Below are positions 52,672-63,814 of a stretch of 64,000 nt of DNA, in pieces. This DNA comes from Paludibacteraceae bacterium (GTDB lineage Bacteria > Bacteroidota > Bacteroidia > Bacteroidales > Paludibacteraceae). The stretch is taken from assembly GCA_017509715.1 (NCBI GenBank), contig JAFWOU010000028.1, forward strand, positions 1 to 64,000, given 5' to 3'. The notes beneath the pieces were generated by a model, which worked only from the letters and a program-made list of their open reading frames with translations, was not told the DNA's origin and did no database searches. A program made the translations under genes and the position numbers. Each line of letters opens with the position of its first letter. The first letter of the stretch is position 1.

Positions 52672-54023
52672 TGGCTGTTCCATTAAGAGAAAAAATCGGA
52701 TATGCTCTGGGTGATGCTGCTTCCGGCGGTATCACCTGGAAGATTATGTCCATCGCTTTCCCGATGTTTTTCACCCATGTGTTTGGGTTGACCTTCGCCG
52801 ATGCGGCCGCATTGATGCTCATTGCCCGTATGTTTGACGTGGTGACCGACCCGCTCATGGGTAGTATCGCCGACCGTACGCAATCCCGCTGGGGCACGTA
52901 TCGTCCGTGGCTGATCTTCGGCGCGATCCCCTTTGGCCTCATCTTTGCGCTTCTGCTCTTCACACCCGAACTGGGCTATACGGGCAAGCGTATTTGGGCC
53001 TACTCGTTCTACCTGCTCATGATGGCTTGCTACACCATGGTCAACGTGCCGTACGGTTCGTTGCTCGACGTGATGACCAACGATGATGACGAGAAGAACC
53101 AGTTCTCGGCCTTCCGTATGGTAGGTGCGTACGCGATGGGCTTCATCACGCTCTTCTCCTTTGGTCCGCTGCGGGCATGGATAGGCGGCACGGAGCAACA
53201 CCAGTACGCCGTCGCCGGAGCTATCTTCGGTCTGGTAGCGATGCTGATGACCATTACGTGCGGACTGCTGACCAAGGAACGTCATAAACCCGTTCGGGCC
53301 GAGAAATTCAGCTTCAAGCAATACGGCGACTTGTTCCGCAACCGTCCGTGGGTCTATATGACCTCTATTGCTTTCTGTTCGAATTTCTTCAACGGCTTCC
53401 GTTATGCCGTAGCCGCGTATATGTTCGAATACTGCGTTGGCGGAAACATCACGTTAGGACGCTTCCTGATTGACTACGCTGCCTTCATGGCCATCGGCGA
53501 GGTGACCTGCATGATCTTCGGTGCACTGAGCCCGATGTTTGCCCGTAAGATAGGCACGAAGCACATGGCTTTCTTCTGGGCTTCGGTCATCTGCTGTGTA
53601 TTCTCAGTAGTGTATTTCTTCATCCCGATGAGCGCTTCGTCTATCTGGTTGATGATTCTGATAGCCGTGCTGGTGTCGGTGGGTGCAGGTCTGTACTCGC
53701 CGCTGCTGTGGTCGATGTATGCCGACGTGGCTGACTATGCGACGGAGAAGAACGGAACGAGTTCTACGGGACTGATCTTCTCGTCCGGTACGATGGCCCA
53801 GAAATTCGGCGGTGCTATCTCCGGTAGCCTCATTGCCTTGCTGCTGGGCTATGCCGGACTGGTGTCTGAGACTGATATGCTGACGGGCGAGACCGTAGTG
53901 ACTATCGCGGAAGGTGCAGAGCAGACGGTGAACACCATGATCTGGGCACTGTTCTCGCTCTTCCCTGCAGCTGTAGCTGCCATCATGGCGTTGCTGGCGT
54001 ATAAATTCCCAATTAAGAAATGA
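52671..54023 (+). CDS. GPH-family (MelB-like) sugar:cation symporter
   Basis: Twelve hydrophobic helices in 450 residues, with the MelB signature FDVVTDPLMGSIADRTQSRWGTYR after helix 2 (split here as FDVVTDPLMG and SIADRTQSRWG) and a second repeat half. It takes sugars across the inner membrane with Na+ or H+. Being placed between the SusE-position and GH9 genes it most likely carries cellobiose or short cello-oligosaccharides to the GH94 phosphorylase. It overlaps both neighbours (TAATG before, ATGA after). Confidence 0.92.
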   Translation: MAVPLREKIGYALGDAASGGITWKIMSIAFPMFFTHVFGLTFADAAALMLIARMFDVVTDPLMGSIADRTQSRWGTYRPWLIFGAIPFGLIFALLLFTPELGYTGKRIWAYSFYLLMMACYTMVNVPYGSLLDVMTNDDDEKNQFSAFRMVGAYAMGFITLFSFGPLRAWIGGTEQHQYAVAGAIFGLVAMLMTITCGLLTKERHKPVRAEKFSFKQYGDLFRNRPWVYMTSIAFCSNFFNGFRYAVAAYMFEYCVGGNITLGRFLIDYAAFMAIGEVTCMIFGALSPMFARKIGTKHMAFFWASVICCVFSVVYFFIPMSASSIWLMILIAVLVSVGAGLYSPLLWSMYADVADYATEKNGTSSTGLIFSSGTMAQKFGGAISGSLIALLLGYAGLVSETDMLTGETVVTIAEGAEQTVNTMIWALFSLFPAAVAAIMALLAYKFPIKK

Positions 54024-55801
54024 ATGGTATGAAAATTTCCTTTTATTGTATTCTCGGTGCGCTGCTCATGGTGGCTTGCAGTCCGTCCGCTGTGGATAAC
54101 GGTCCGATCCGTATGAACCAGTTGGGCTTTGCGCCCGATCAGGAGAAGACGGCTACGATTTTGGTGTCGTCGGCTGAGACTGCACCTTGTTGGGTGGTGA
54201 TAAAAGAGGATTGCGAGACAATATGGTCAGGCTATGCTTCAGAGACAGTACTGAATCCTGTTTCCGGTAAACCATGCCAGATAGTGGATTTCTCTACCGT
54301 GACGCGCCCTGGATCCTATGTGCTCCAAGTATGTGAGTCGATTGATTCAACCCGTGTGATAAGCAATCAACCATTTTCCATTTGCGAGCGCCCTTATCGC
54401 GAGTTGACCCGCAAAGCGCTGCGTGCCTTCTACTACCAGCGTGCTTCGATGGATATCGTAGAGCCGTATGCCGAGGGCTATGAGCGCAAGGCCGGTCATC
54501 CGGATGATCAGGTGATCGTGCATGCCTCTGCCGCCACCAAGGAGCGTCCCGAGGGAACGGTCATCTCCTGCCCGGGCGGTTGGTACGATGCGGGCGACTA
54601 CAACAAATATATCGTCAACAGCGGTTATACGATGGGCGTATGGCTCATGGCGTACGAGATGAACAAGTCCTATTTCGATACCCTGCAGCTCAATATTCCC
54701 GAGAGTGGTTCGCCGATGCCTGACATGCTGGCCGAAGCGATGTACAACATCCACTGGATGCTGACCATGCAGGATCTGGATGGCGGCGTGTATCATAAGT
54801 TGACCGAACCCGATTTCGAGGGCTTTATCCGTCCCGACGAATGCAAGAAGCCGCGTTATGTGGTTATGAAGACCACCGCTGCGGCGCTCGACTTTGCAGC
54901 CACGATGGCCCTTGCGGCACGTGTCTATGCACCCTATGATTCGGCTTTCTGCGTGCAAGCCCGTGAGGCAGCTCTGCGTGCCTATCAATGGGCAAAGGCG
55001 CATCCGGCTGTGTATTACGACCAGCCGAAGATGAACGAGGAATTCCAGCCGGCAATCACCACCGGTGCCTACGACGATTTTGACGTGACGGACGAGTTCT
55101 ACTGGGCTGCTACCGAATTGCATCTCCTAACGTCTTCCAAAGAGTTTGCCAAAGAAACAATAATTTGTCTTCAAAATTTAACTGCCAATAGCCAATATAC
55201 TTCGGCTGTGTGGGGTAATGTTGCAGAACTGGCGATGTTAGAAGTGATGATGCACTCGGGTTGTTACCAGGGGTATCCGGAACAGTTTAAGAAAGCATTG
55301 CTGAACCATCTGCAGCCGTATCTGGATGAAGCGGAGACTGTTTCCGTGCATCGTTCGCCGTATGGCAACCGTGAGGACGAGTTCTTCTGGGGTTGCAACT
55401 CCGAGGGATGCTGCTGGCGTGGGGTAGAGTGCCTGTATGCTTACCGGCTGACGGGTGATGAGCGTTACCGAAAGAATGCGGAGCGCTGCCTCAACTATAT
55501 CTTAGGTCAGAACAGTACGGGCTATTGCTACGTGACGGGTTTTGGTACGCATCCCACGAGTCATCCGCATCATCGTTTGTCTTACTCGCATCCCAAGGGT
55601 ACGCATCCCGGTTTCCTGGCCGGCGGACCCAACCGCATGCGTCAGGACGCAGAGACCGATGGTGTGAAGTATCCTAAGGACGTGACGGCCGACGAGTCGT
55701 ACCTGGACGAGCAACCCAGCTACGCCTCCAACGAGGTGACTATCAACTGGAACGTGACGCTCTTTGCGCTCACCGCCGGATTGGACGCGATGACGAAATA
55801 A
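54020..55801 (+). CDS. GH9 endo/exoglucanase lipoprotein
   Basis: The start overlaps the symporter stop; the second Met at 54029 also works. The lipobox is GALLMVACSPS. An N-terminal Ig-like (CelD_N) domain covers about residues 25-125 (IRMNQLGFAPDQEKTATIL), and the (alpha/alpha)6 catalytic domain follows with YDAGDYNKY (Asp190, Asp193 base region), GFGTHPTSHPHHR and ASNEVTINWN (Glu572 acid). The lipoprotein form suggests attachment to the outer or inner membrane. Together with GH5 and GH94 it completes breakdown of beta-1,4-glucan. Confidence 0.92.
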   Translation: MNGMKISFYCILGALLMVACSPSAVDNGPIRMNQLGFAPDQEKTATILVSSAETAPCWVVIKEDCETIWSGYASETVLNPVSGKPCQIVDFSTVTRPGSYVLQVCESIDSTRVISNQPFSICERPYRELTRKALRAFYYQRASMDIVEPYAEGYERKAGHPDDQVIVHASAATKERPEGTVISCPGGWYDAGDYNKYIVNSGYTMGVWLMAYEMNKSYFDTLQLNIPESGSPMPDMLAEAMYNIHWMLTMQDLDGGVYHKLTEPDFEGFIRPDECKKPRYVVMKTTAAALDFAATMALAARVYAPYDSAFCVQAREAALRAYQWAKAHPAVYYDQPKMNEEFQPAITTGAYDDFDVTDEFYWAATELHLLTSSKEFAKETIICLQNLTANSQYTSAVWGNVAELAMLEVMMHSGCYQGYPEQFKKALLNHLQPYLDEAETVSVHRSPYGNREDEFFWGCNSEGCCWRGVECLYAYRLTGDERYRKNAERCLNYILGQNSTGYCYVTGFGTHPTSHPHHRLSYSHPKGTHPGFLAGGPNRMRQDAETDGVKYPKDVTADESYLDEQPSYASNEVTINWNVTLFALTAGLDAMTK

Positions 55802-55807
55802 ACGATT

Positions 55808-55840
55808 CGGGCGGGACTGACAAAATGGCAGTTCCGCTCG
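55808..55840 (+). terminator. strong hairpin at the end of the cellulose locus
   Basis: Arms CGGGCGGGACTG (55808-55819) and CAGTTCCGCTCG (55829-55840) pair over 12 positions including two G-U pairs, with a 9-base loop. No long U-run follows. A shorter GTTCC/GGAAC pairing overlaps it. Confidence 0.6.
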
Positions 55841-55898
55841 GATTGGAACACGTTTTGATACATAGTGTGCAAAATGTTAAACTAAACAACACACAACT

Positions 55899-58055
55899 AT
55901 GAATCAGAACACGAATCAAAACGAAAACTTGCAGAAGTTCGCCATCAATCTGTGCGAACGGGCTTCACAAGGCAAACTCGATCCCGTCATCGGACGTGAT
56001 GATGAGATACGTCGCGTGCTCCAGATATTGAGCCGCCGGACCAAGAATAATCCTATCCTCATCGGTGAACCCGGTGTGGGTAAGACCGCTATTGCCGAGG
56101 GTTTGGCACATCGTATCGTACGCGGTGATGTGCCGGAAAACTTGAAACAGAAAAAGATCTACTCGCTGGATATGGGTGCGCTCATCGCGGGTGCGAAATA
56201 CCAGGGTGAGTTTGAGGAACGACTGAAAGGCGTCATCAACGAGGTGGTACAAGCCTCGGGCGAGATCATCCTCTTCATCGATGAGATCCATACACTGGTA
56301 GGCGCGGGCAAGACTAGCGGCGCAATGGATGCCGCTAATATCTTGAAGCCGGCGCTGGCACGTGGCGAGTTGCGTGCCATCGGTGCGACCACATTGGATG
56401 AGTATCAAAAATACTTCGAGACCGACAAGGCATTGGAACGTCGGTTCCAGATCGTCATGGTGGACGAGCCGGATGAAGCCGCTACGATCAGTATTCTACG
56501 TGGCCTAAAAGAGCGCTATGAGACACATCACAAGGTGCGTATCAAGGATGATGCCATCATCGCGGCCGTGACGCTCTCCAATCGGTATATCACGGATCGT
56601 TTCCTGCCGGATAAAGCTATCGACCTGATCGACGAGGCGGCCGCCAAGTTGCGTCTGGAGGTGGACTCCAAGCCGGAGGAGATCGATACGCTGGACCGTC
56701 AGATCAAACAGCTGGAGATAGAGCGCGAGGCCATAAAACGCGACCGGAGAGGCTCCGGACCCGATGAAACTATGCAGGCTGTAGAAGCCAAACTTGGCGA
56801 GATAGAGAAACAACTCTCGGACCTTAAGCAACAGTCGGCCGAACTGAATGCGCGTTGGAACAAGGAGAAAGGCTACGTAGCCACGATCCAGAACGAGAAA
56901 GCACGTATCGAGACGCTTAAGCATCAGGCCGAGGTGTCCGAGCGTGAGGGTGAGTACGGCAAGGTGGCTGAGATACGCTATAGCCAGATACCGGCCGCAG
57001 AAGCCAATATCAAGGCGGCGCAAGACTCGCTGCATGCCATCAGCCAGGACACGCTGATCAAGGAGGAAGTGGACGAAGATGATATCGCCGAGATCGTAGC
57101 ACGCTGGACGGGTATCCCCGTCACGAAGATGATGCAGTCCGAGCGCGACAAACTGCTGCACCTGGAGGAAGAACTTCACAAGCGTGTAGTGGGTCAGGAC
57201 GAGGCCATTAAGGCCGTCTCGGATGCGATACGTCGTAGCCGTGCCGGTCTGCAAGACCCGAAGAGACCGATCGGCAGCTTCATCTTCCTGGGTACTACGG
57301 GCGTAGGTAAGACCGAACTGGCCAAGGCCCTGGCCGACTACCTCTTTGACGACGAGAACATGATGACCCGTATCGATATGAGCGAGTACCAGGAGAAATT
57401 CTCAGCCACCCGACTCATCGGTGCGCCTCCGGGATACGTAGGTTATGACGAGGGCGGTCAGCTGACCGAGGCCATTCGTCGTAAGCCGTATAGTGTGGTA
57501 CTCTTCGACGAGATAGAGAAAGCCCACCCGGACGTTTTCAACGTACTGCTGCAGGTACTGGACGATGGTCGACTGACGGACAACAAGGGACGTACGGTCA
57601 ACTTCAAGAACACGCTCATCATCTTGACTTCCAACTTGGGCTCGAGCCTGATCCGTGAGAACGAGGAGAAGGGCGTAGATCGTGAGACCACGCGTCAGCA
57701 AGTACTGGGCCTATTGCACCAGACTATCCGTCCGGAATTTCTGAATCGTATCGACGAAACCATCCTCTTTGAGCCGCTTAGCGAGAAGGAGATACGCGAT
57801 ATCGTGGGTCTGCAGATAGCCGGCATACACAAGATGCTCATGCAGAACGGCGTAGACCTGCGCGTCACGGACGATGCCATCGACTATATCGCTCGCGAGG
57901 GCTACGATCCGCAGTTCGGTGCGCGTCCTGTAAAAAGAGCCCTGCAACGACTGGTACTCAACGAACTGAGTCGCGCAATCATTGCAGGGAAAGTAGATCA
58001 GCAGAAACCGGTAGTGGTCGAACTCAAGGACGGCCAACTCGGTTTTCGCAACTAA
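55899..58055 (+). CDS. clpB: ClpB disaggregase lacking the N-terminal domain
   Basis: Two AAA+ modules are present with Walker A motifs GEPGVGKT (56-63) and GTTGVGKT (465-472), the ClpB-type middle domain (coiled coil around residues 265-400), the SKPEEID linker and FLNRIDETI. There is no P-element IGF/IGL loop for ClpP, so it is ClpB not ClpA. The usual 145-residue Clp_N domain is missing; the protein begins [20 protein letters not shown] and reaches the first AAA+ at once. At 718 residues against about 860 it is a short ClpB. Short ClpB forms lacking the N domain are known as internal-start products in other bacteria, but here the gene itself starts there. No TAnnTTTG lies just upstream. 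Its stop overlaps the convergent gene. Confidence 0.9.
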   Translation: MNQNTNQNENLQKFAINLCERASQGKLDPVIGRDDEIRRVLQILSRRTKNNPILIGEPGVGKTAIAEGLAHRIVRGDVPENLKQKKIYSLDMGALIAGAKYQGEFEERLKGVINEVVQASGEIILFIDEIHTLVGAGKTSGAMDAANILKPALARGELRAIGATTLDEYQKYFETDKALERRFQIVMVDEPDEAATISILRGLKERYETHHKVRIKDDAIIAAVTLSNRYITDRFLPDKAIDLIDEAAAKLRLEVDSKPEEIDTLDRQIKQLEIEREAIKRDRRGSGPDETMQAVEAKLGEIEKQLSDLKQQSAELNARWNKEKGYVATIQNEKARIETLKHQAEVSEREGEYGKVAEIRYSQIPAAEANIKAAQDSLHAISQDTLIKEEVDEDDIAEIVARWTGIPVTKMMQSERDKLLHLEEELHKRVVGQDEAIKAVSDAIRRSRAGLQDPKRPIGSFIFLGTTGVGKTELAKALADYLFDDENMMTRIDMSEYQEKFSATRLIGAPPGYVGYDEGGQLTEAIRRKPYSVVLFDEIEKAHPDVFNVLLQVLDDGRLTDNKGRTVNFKNTLIILTSNLGSSLIRENEEKGVDRETTRQQVLGLLHQTIRPEFLNRIDETILFEPLSEKEIRDIVGLQIAGIHKMLMQNGVDLRVTDDAIDYIAREGYDPQFGARPVKRALQRLVLNELSRAIIAGKVDQQKPVVVELKDGQLGFRN

Positions 58056-61000
58056 CGTGTCAGCTTGAACGTACCGTTCTCGGTAACGACGATATAGACA
58101 CCGGTCGGAAGTGCCATCTGACGAATATCTTCGTTGGTCGTGGTTAACTTCCGACCTTGCATATCATAGATATTCACCCATTCGCCCGGTGTATAGATAG
58201 CATCAATACCTTGCGGATCGTAGAGCTGGACGAGCACGTCGTAGGAGCGCGTGTTGATATAGTCGCTTACCGTATAGCGTACGCCGTAGTGCCAGTTGGA
58301 GAAATCCACCGAACCGTCCTCGTTGCTGACGGCAGGCGTAACGTGGGTCAGCGGGCTGGCCAGGGTGATCTGCGGCACGGCCGTCTTCATGAGGTCGCTA
58401 TCGCTCTGGAGGACAGGAATGAGGATCAGGTTCTCGCTATCGCTGATGCGACCCACGTAGTTGCCGATGCGGAAGTCGGTGATAGCCAGGTCGGGTAGGG
58501 TGATGGTAGCTTGTGCACCGAGCAGGTACTTGATCGTCTCGTCGATGAGCTTCTTGCCTTGCGAACTCAGGTAGTTGCTGCCCTCCAGTCCAATCGGCAG
58601 ACAGAGGTATTTTTTGCCGCGGTGCATCTCGGACGGCACTTCGTGCAGGAAAGTCTCTTCCGGTCCGTCGGCGTAATAGTCGTTGATGTCGCGGGTACGA
58701 GCGGTAGCCAGGCAGAGCGTACCGCTGTAGTTGACCGATACAGGCATCAGGCCTTTGCCTACGACTGTGTCGAGCACCATGATGCGATCGCCGCGCTGCT
58801 TGCCCAGCGCCTGGAAAATCGGGTGGTCGGCACGCTGTACGGTGATATAACGTCCCTCCTCCATGGTCAGCGAACCGTTGTTCGGTTCTCCCCAGTTCAG
58901 ACGACCCGGCGTGTAGGAGAACGACTTCATGCTCAGTACGGGCAGGTTGCCTTCGCCGCGTGCCAGGGCCAAAGCCTCCTGGTTATCGGCATCCACATCC
59001 TCGGAGATCAGTACCCATTTATAGTTGGCATACTGATCAGCGGGACGCAAACCGTCCTCTTTGGCCCTGCGGGCGATGAGGTTATACTTGCCGGCACCGT
59101 CCAGGTATTTATAGACACCGTCTTTCTCGTATGCCTTGTTGTTCTTATACAGGTAGAGCACGGCATTCTGCCCATAGTCCAGTGCCTTGACAGTGATCTT
59201 ACCTTGTATAATAGTGTCTGCGCCAGCTACCGTGATCGTGAAGGGGAAGGTCTGGGGCAACGTTCCCGAGACGTTCGGTGTACCGCCGATGATATACTTA
59301 CCATTGTTTCCGTTGCCGGAGATACCTTGCGGCTGTCCGTTAGGCCAGGTCAGCTGGACATCGTCGGCCGAGAGGGCGTAGTACTTGAAGGTGATCTGGT
59401 CCATCTCCTCGTTCTGGTAAGCATCTATATCTATTTCCGAGGTAGCCTGGATGTCGGAAGCTACACGGAATTTACCTGCAGCACGACTGGTCTCTACACC
59501 ATTGTAGTAGGCGATGACGTTGTAGCGATACTCGCCTACGGCGCAGTTGGCCGTTCCGCCCAGCACGAGCGTGTCGCCCAGCGGACCCTGAGCATAGGTG
59601 TTCAGGGTGATGCCATTGGCTTCCTGTCCTTCCCATACCAGACGTGTCTCGCCCATGCTGTTGTACTTAGTGAAGTAGTAAACGGGTTTCGGGGCGGTGG
59701 TCTGCATGACTACCTGCGTCGAGTCGTTACCCTTGAGCCACTTGGTGCGAGGCTCTTTGGCTATACGGAGTGAAAAACCGTAGAACTCGTTGTTGCTACC
59801 ACCTATACCGCGCACCTCGATCACGTGCTCGCCGGTGGAAATGTCATAGCGGCGAATAGTAGCTGAGTTGCTTGGATTCTCGGGCTGCAGTACATCATCG
59901 ATATACACCTGGAAACGCTTGTTCTTCGAGGCATTATTCGGATCAATAGTAGTGCTATTGTCTTTGCCGTAGAAGGAGAATTGGTCATAACCCTTGATGT
60001 GGAACTTATAGGCGTTGTTGTTGTATATCTTATGCATGCAGGCGTCGCCGGAACTGAACTCGTCAATATTTGGGCAACTATAGTTACTAATGCTATTTGC
60101 TTGAGCTTCAAACCAGCCGTCTTTCGCCTTACAAGCCGTAGCCGAACTGGTCGTGGCAATACCCGGCATTTTCTGGCAGGGCTTGACATCCACCGTCATA
60201 TAACTTTCGCTGGTCTTGCCGGCATAGTACACCTCGTATTCGCGTCCGCTGAAGATAGCGAGTGTTCCTCCGTAACCGCCTGCAATCTCTTTGGCTTCAT
60301 ATACTTCCGGCACATGAAGGGTGAGATTAGTAGAAGGCACTGGAGGACCTGCTGTAACTGTTACGGAGCAGGTATTCGTTTTGCTTCCATCCGTTGTGGT
60401 GACGGTAATAGTTGCCGTGCCGGCTGCTACAGCGGATACATGTCCGTTATTGTTGACGGTGGCTACTGCAGTGTTGGAACTTGTCCAGGAGACGCTTTTG
60501 TCCGTTGCGTTTGCCGGCAAAACAGTAGCTGTGAGATCCGTACTGCCTCCAATTTGGAGATTCGCAGATGTCGGATTGATGCTCACGCCTGTGACAGCAA
60601 TAGCTTCTACTGTAACCGAGCAAGAGGCTGAAATGGTATTGTCTGTTGTGGAAGTCGCGGTGATAGTAGCTGTACCCGCTGCTACTCCGGTTACCTTTCC
60701 TGAGTTATCCACGGTGGCAATACTGGTGTTGCTACTGGACCAGCTTACAGCCTTTCCCGTATTGGCATCAGCTGGAGTGTAATTAACAGTTAATGTTTCA
60801 GATGAACCAATGCCAATGGTGGTGGCTGATTTGTTGAGCGATATGGCAGTTACAGGAATCGGAGCTGCCGGAGCATTTACAGTCACGGAGCAAGTTCCCG
60901 ATTTGGTGTTATCTAAATTCGAGGTAGCCGTAATGGTGGCGGTACCTTGTGCTACAGCTGTTACCAAACCGCTTTCGCTGACGGTAGCTACGCTTGGATT

Positions 61001-61639
61001 GCTACTTGTCCATGTAACACTCTTGTCTGCCGAAGCAGGGGTAGCGTCCACGTTAGCAGTTAATTGCTGCGTGCCATTCGGATCCAAAGTAACCGATGTC
61101 GGAGAAATGGTAACGCTGTTAACCGTCGGGGTGACAGGAGTACCACCACCTGTTGCGGTGAAGTTCATGGATTTTACATAGCATTGAGAATTTGCAGCTC
61201 CAAGTACATACCATTTCCCTGCTTTTAAGCCCGTAACTGTCCAATCTTCCCAGACGTTTTTATTTTCATTTGTGTATACTGCAAAAGAGCCATTACTGTC
61301 GTAGAGCTCGAATTTCTTTTTGTTGGAATATACGGAAATTACAACACTGCAGTCTTCATCAGGGCAGAATGCCATCCATCGTTTACCTGTTGTGCTTGTG
61401 ACTGATCCATCAGAGCCAAAAGACGGATACTGGGAGCCTCCACCATTAGCAACATAAATACAGCTTTTTCCACCTATATTGTTGACTATTGAAGGAGTAT
61501 TCGCGCTGGAGTAAGTGTAACTCCCAGGAAGTGTTGTAGGTTCCGAGAAATTTAAATTGGCTAATGGTGTTCCATTAACATAGCCTACAATTAAGCATAG
61601 AACTGCAATAAGAAAACTCTTTTTAACTTCGTTTTTCAT
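58052..61639 (-). CDS. large secreted protein with three Big_2 domains and a T9SS-type sorting domain (1195 aa)
   Basis: Signal peptide [23 protein letters not shown]. Residues about 25-165 form a beta domain ([18 protein letters not shown]). Three Big_2 Ig-like repeats follow, about 170-430, each with a (V/I)-x-W-x-SSN-x-x-x-A-TV core and GTATITATS. Then comes a large carbohydrate-binding-like and beta region with a [21 protein letters not shown] segment. The end is a classical type A sorting domain: [12 protein letters not shown]...[14 protein letters not shown]. It is exported by type IX secretion and attached at the surface; function is unknown. Its four-base overlap with the clpB stop is convergent. 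Confidence 0.8.
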   Translation of the reverse strand: MKNEVKKSFLIAVLCLIVGYVNGTPLANLNFSEPTTLPGSYTYSSANTPSIVNNIGGKSCIYVANGGGSQYPSFGSDGSVTSTTGKRWMAFCPDEDCSVVISVYSNKKKFELYDSNGSFAVYTNENKNVWEDWTVTGLKAGKWYVLGAANSQCYVKSMNFTATGGGTPVTPTVNSVTISPTSVTLDPNGTQQLTANVDATPASADKSVTWTSSNPSVATVSESGLVTAVAQGTATITATSNLDNTKSGTCSVTVNAPAAPIPVTAISLNKSATTIGIGSSETLTVNYTPADANTGKAVSWSSSNTSIATVDNSGKVTGVAAGTATITATSTTDNTISASCSVTVEAIAVTGVSINPTSANLQIGGSTDLTATVLPANATDKSVSWTSSNTAVATVNNNGHVSAVAAGTATITVTTTDGSKTNTCSVTVTAGPPVPSTNLTLHVPEVYEAKEIAGGYGGTLAIFSGREYEVYYAGKTSESYMTVDVKPCQKMPGIATTSSATACKAKDGWFEAQANSISNYSCPNIDEFSSGDACMHKIYNNNAYKFHIKGYDQFSFYGKDNSTTIDPNNASKNKRFQVYIDDVLQPENPSNSATIRRYDISTGEHVIEVRGIGGSNNEFYGFSLRIAKEPRTKWLKGNDSTQVVMQTTAPKPVYYFTKYNSMGETRLVWEGQEANGITLNTYAQGPLGDTLVLGGTANCAVGEYRYNVIAYYNGVETSRAAGKFRVASDIQATSEIDIDAYQNEEMDQITFKYYALSADDVQLTWPNGQPQGISGNGNNGKYIIGGTPNVSGTLPQTFPFTITVAGADTIIQGKITVKALDYGQNAVLYLYKNNKAYEKDGVYKYLDGAGKYNLIARRAKEDGLRPADQYANYKWVLISEDVDADNQEALALARGEGNLPVLSMKSFSYTPGRLNWGEPNNGSLTMEEGRYITVQRADHPIFQALGKQRGDRIMVLDTVVGKGLMPVSVNYSGTLCLATARTRDINDYYADGPEETFLHEVPSEMHRGKKYLCLPIGLEGSNYLSSQGKKLIDETIKYLLGAQATITLPDLAITDFRIGNYVGRISDSENLILIPVLQSDSDLMKTAVPQITLASPLTHVTPAVSNEDGSVDFSNWHYGVRYTVSDYINTRSYDVLVQLYDPQGIDAIYTPGEWVNIYDMQGRKLTTTNEDIRQMALPTGVYIVVTENGTFKLTR

Positions 61640-61731
61640 ATTTGATTTTGTTTAATATTCGATTTTAATGGCATTTGCTTTTGCGGGGGCTTATTTTGTA
61701 AGCACACAATGCCCGATAATAATTCACGCTA

Positions 61732-61762
61732 CAAAATTACTGCTTTTTTCTGACATATGCGT
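61732..61762 (-). promoter_or_regulatory. promoter of the 1195-residue protein gene
   Basis: On the minus strand TAATTTTG (61739-61732) preceded by GCATAT and a spacer nearly identical to the promoter at 877-907. The -33 triplet is ACG rather than TTG, so it may be weak. Confidence 0.6.
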
Positions 61763-61832
61763 ATAGAAATTGTTTTTTTTTGTAGAAAAATTGTTTTTTT
61801 AGGCTTTTTTTGCACTCTTTGTGCGTGCGCGC

Positions 61833-61863
61833 TTGCGTATTTCAATTATTTTTTGTAATTTTG
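61833..61863 (+). promoter_or_regulatory. promoter of the DUF3078 gene
   Basis: TTGCGTAT from 61833, 20 bases after the TTG, and TAATTTTG at 61856-61863. It diverges from the promoter at 61732-61762. Confidence 0.75.
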
Positions 61864-61931
61864 CAGACGCATTCGATATAGTCGGGTGCGAAAACGGAAT
61901 ATACTATTTTAAAATTCAAAAAAGAAAGCAT

Positions 61932-63155
61932 ATGAAATTGAAACATGTACTTTTTGTAGCGCTTGCAGTATGTGGGCTGACAGCTCAGGCGCAAGAGGTG
62001 GATAAGGCAGCTGTGCAATCACAAGTGAGTGCTGCCGAGAAGGCCAAGAAAGATCTGGCAGCTGTGGATACGGGTGATAAGGCGTGGAAGTTCTCTGGTT
62101 CAGTGGGACTCAATGCCGCTGCTACCGGATTGTTCAACTGGGCTGCCGGTGGTAACAACAATATCAACGGCGTGGCATATACCCGCCTGCGCCTGCTCTA
62201 CCACGGCAACAATATCGCATGGGATACCAACCTGGACCTGGAGTACGGTCTGAGCTGGATTGATCAGGAGTATGACAAGTTGCAGAAATCGAACGATAAG
62301 ATTAGCTTGGCTACCAAGTTTGGTTGGGAGTTCCAGAAAAACTGGTATCTTACCGTTCTCGGAGCTTTCAATACCCAGTTTGCTCCGGGTTTGAACTACA
62401 ACGGTACGTCGGATGCAGATCCTATCGTATCTAAGTTCATGGCGCCGGGCTATATCGATGTGTCTGTCGGTGTGGACTGGAAGACTTCGGTCAACGGTGC
62501 CGACTTCTCGCTCTACCTCTCTCCGGTGGCAGGTCGTCTGACTACTGTGGTGGTAGGCCCGAAGATGAATCAATATTTCGCCGACAAGGCGGACTATCAG
62601 AAAGCCGGCATGTACCAGCTCAGCGCCGCTGAGGAGGCTGCCTATGGTGCTACCGGACTGGAATATGCTCTCAAGGACAAATACGCTGTTTGGCGTTACA
62701 ACACCGACGAGACCACCGGCAAGGTCAACAAATCGTATGAGAAGAACACCCGTGCCGAGCTCGGTTTGAACATCAAGGGTGCGATCAACTACACCTACAA
62801 GGACTTTAAGCTCCAGACCACGTTGGGCCTCTACACTCCCTATGCATGGGATAAGACGCGCGTGTATGAAGAGAAAGCCACCGGCGATATATATGCCGAC
62901 CTAGGGACTGGTGCTACCTACCCGGAGGCTACCTACAAATACCTCGGCTTCCGCGACAACAACCGTCGCTTTGGCAACTTCGACGTCGACTGGACCGTCA
63001 ACCTGAGCTATCAGTTCCTCAAGTGCCTCCAGGTCACCCTCTCTACCGACCTGCGTTACTACAATGGCGTCAAGATTGCCAACAAGGCTGGCGACGAGGC
63101 GGAGCGCGTTCAGTTCAAGGGAATGATTGGTCTGGGTGTAGGCTACTCGTTCTAA
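61932..63155 (+). CDS. DUF3078 outer-membrane-like protein
   Basis: The start is the ATG at 61932 (MKLKHVLFVALAVCGLTAQAQ), after the promoter; an upstream extension would precede the transcript. The 407 residues have a short charged N-terminal stretch (VSAAEKAKKDLAAVDTGDKAWKF, here cut as AAEKAKKDLAAV) and then alternating beta strands with a closing aromatic (LGVGYSF), as in beta-barrels; the family name is DUF3078. Strands such as FSLYLSPVAGRLTTVV and VTLSTDLRYYNG fit an outer-membrane barrel. Role unknown. The coiled-coil gene and zapA follow closely. Confidence 0.85.
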   Translation: MKLKHVLFVALAVCGLTAQAQEVDKAAVQSQVSAAEKAKKDLAAVDTGDKAWKFSGSVGLNAAATGLFNWAAGGNNNINGVAYTRLRLLYHGNNIAWDTNLDLEYGLSWIDQEYDKLQKSNDKISLATKFGWEFQKNWYLTVLGAFNTQFAPGLNYNGTSDADPIVSKFMAPGYIDVSVGVDWKTSVNGADFSLYLSPVAGRLTTVVVGPKMNQYFADKADYQKAGMYQLSAAEEAAYGATGLEYALKDKYAVWRYNTDETTGKVNKSYEKNTRAELGLNIKGAINYTYKDFKLQTTLGLYTPYAWDKTRVYEEKATGDIYADLGTGATYPEATYKYLGFRDNNRRFGNFDVDWTVNLSYQFLKCLQVTLSTDLRYYNGVKIANKAGDEAERVQFKGMIGLGVGYSF

Positions 63156-63176
63156 AAAAACAAGATCGTCTTTCGG

Positions 63177-63455
63177 ATGGATCAGCTGGAGCAACTCTCA
63201 GAGAATCTACGAGTTCTTCTCATGCGGTATGATGAACTGCGTGAGGAGAATCGTCGTTTGCGAGAGGCCAACAAGAGTCAGCGCGAGGAGATTCTGCGTT
63301 CGCACCAGGAACTGGCAGAACTGGAGACCCAGTACAGTCGTCTCCGCCTGGCCAGTGCCATCACGGGTACGCCCGAGGAACGCGATGCAGCGCGTCGCCG
63401 CCTGACGCAACTCATATCCCAGATCGACCATACGATGGAGATACTAAGTCAGTAA
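63177..63455 (+). CDS. small coiled-coil protein upstream of zapA
   Basis: This 92-residue protein is a near-continuous coiled coil (LSENLRVLLMRYDELREENR, then LRSHQELAELE) with no signal peptide. It lies 8 bases before zapA, where Bacteroidetes commonly encode a short coiled coil. A partner role in cell division similar to ZapB is possible from the position but not shown by the sequence. Confidence 0.7.
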   Translation: MDQLEQLSENLRVLLMRYDELREENRRLREANKSQREEILRSHQELAELETQYSRLRLASAITGTPEERDAARRRLTQLISQIDHTMEILSQ

Positions 63456-63463
63456 ACACACGC

Positions 63464-63793
63464 ATGCCTGAACAGTTAAACATACGTCTGCAACTCGACA
63501 CGCATCCCGTGTCGCTCCGTATCGACCCCGCTCAGGAGCCCTTCTATCGTGAGGGCGCCAAGCTGCTCAATCAGCGCTACCAGTACTTCCGCAAGGCCAT
63601 GCCTACGGCTACCACCGAGCAACTATGGATGTACGTGGCGCTCCAGTTGGCTGTCAACTGGCGGAGCGATGCGCATGAGAAGGACTTGCAACCCGTAGAA
63701 CAGGAGTTGGCAGCGCTTAACCAACAGGTACTGCAACGCTTGGCAGAGGATCGCCCCGACTTGAAGGACGACCCGGCCGAGCCGGAGAATTAA
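63464..63793 (+). CDS. zapA: cell division protein ZapA
   Basis: The 109 residues show the ZapA outline: an N-terminal beta-strand globular head (LNIRLQLDTHPVSLRIDP), the conserved EPFYREGAKLLNQRYQYFRK helix (split as EPFYREGAKL and LNQRYQYF), and an acidic C-terminal coil (LQPVEQELAALNQQVLQRL). ZapA stabilises FtsZ bundles at midcell. Its order before rny is typical for Bacteroidetes. Confidence 0.85.
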   Translation: MPEQLNIRLQLDTHPVSLRIDPAQEPFYREGAKLLNQRYQYFRKAMPTATTEQLWMYVALQLAVNWRSDAHEKDLQPVEQELAALNQQVLQRLAEDRPDLKDDPAEPEN

Positions 63794-63814
63794 CACTTAA
63801 AATCCAATTTATTT

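Noticed and set aside
55821..55870. Sigma-54-type -24/-12 promoter before clpB (TGGCA...TTGG)
   Set aside because: The distance between the GG and following element is too long for the sigma-54 consensus.
63794..63814. 6S RNA (ssrS) between zapA and rny
   Set aside because: Only 21 bases separate the genes, too short for 6S RNA.
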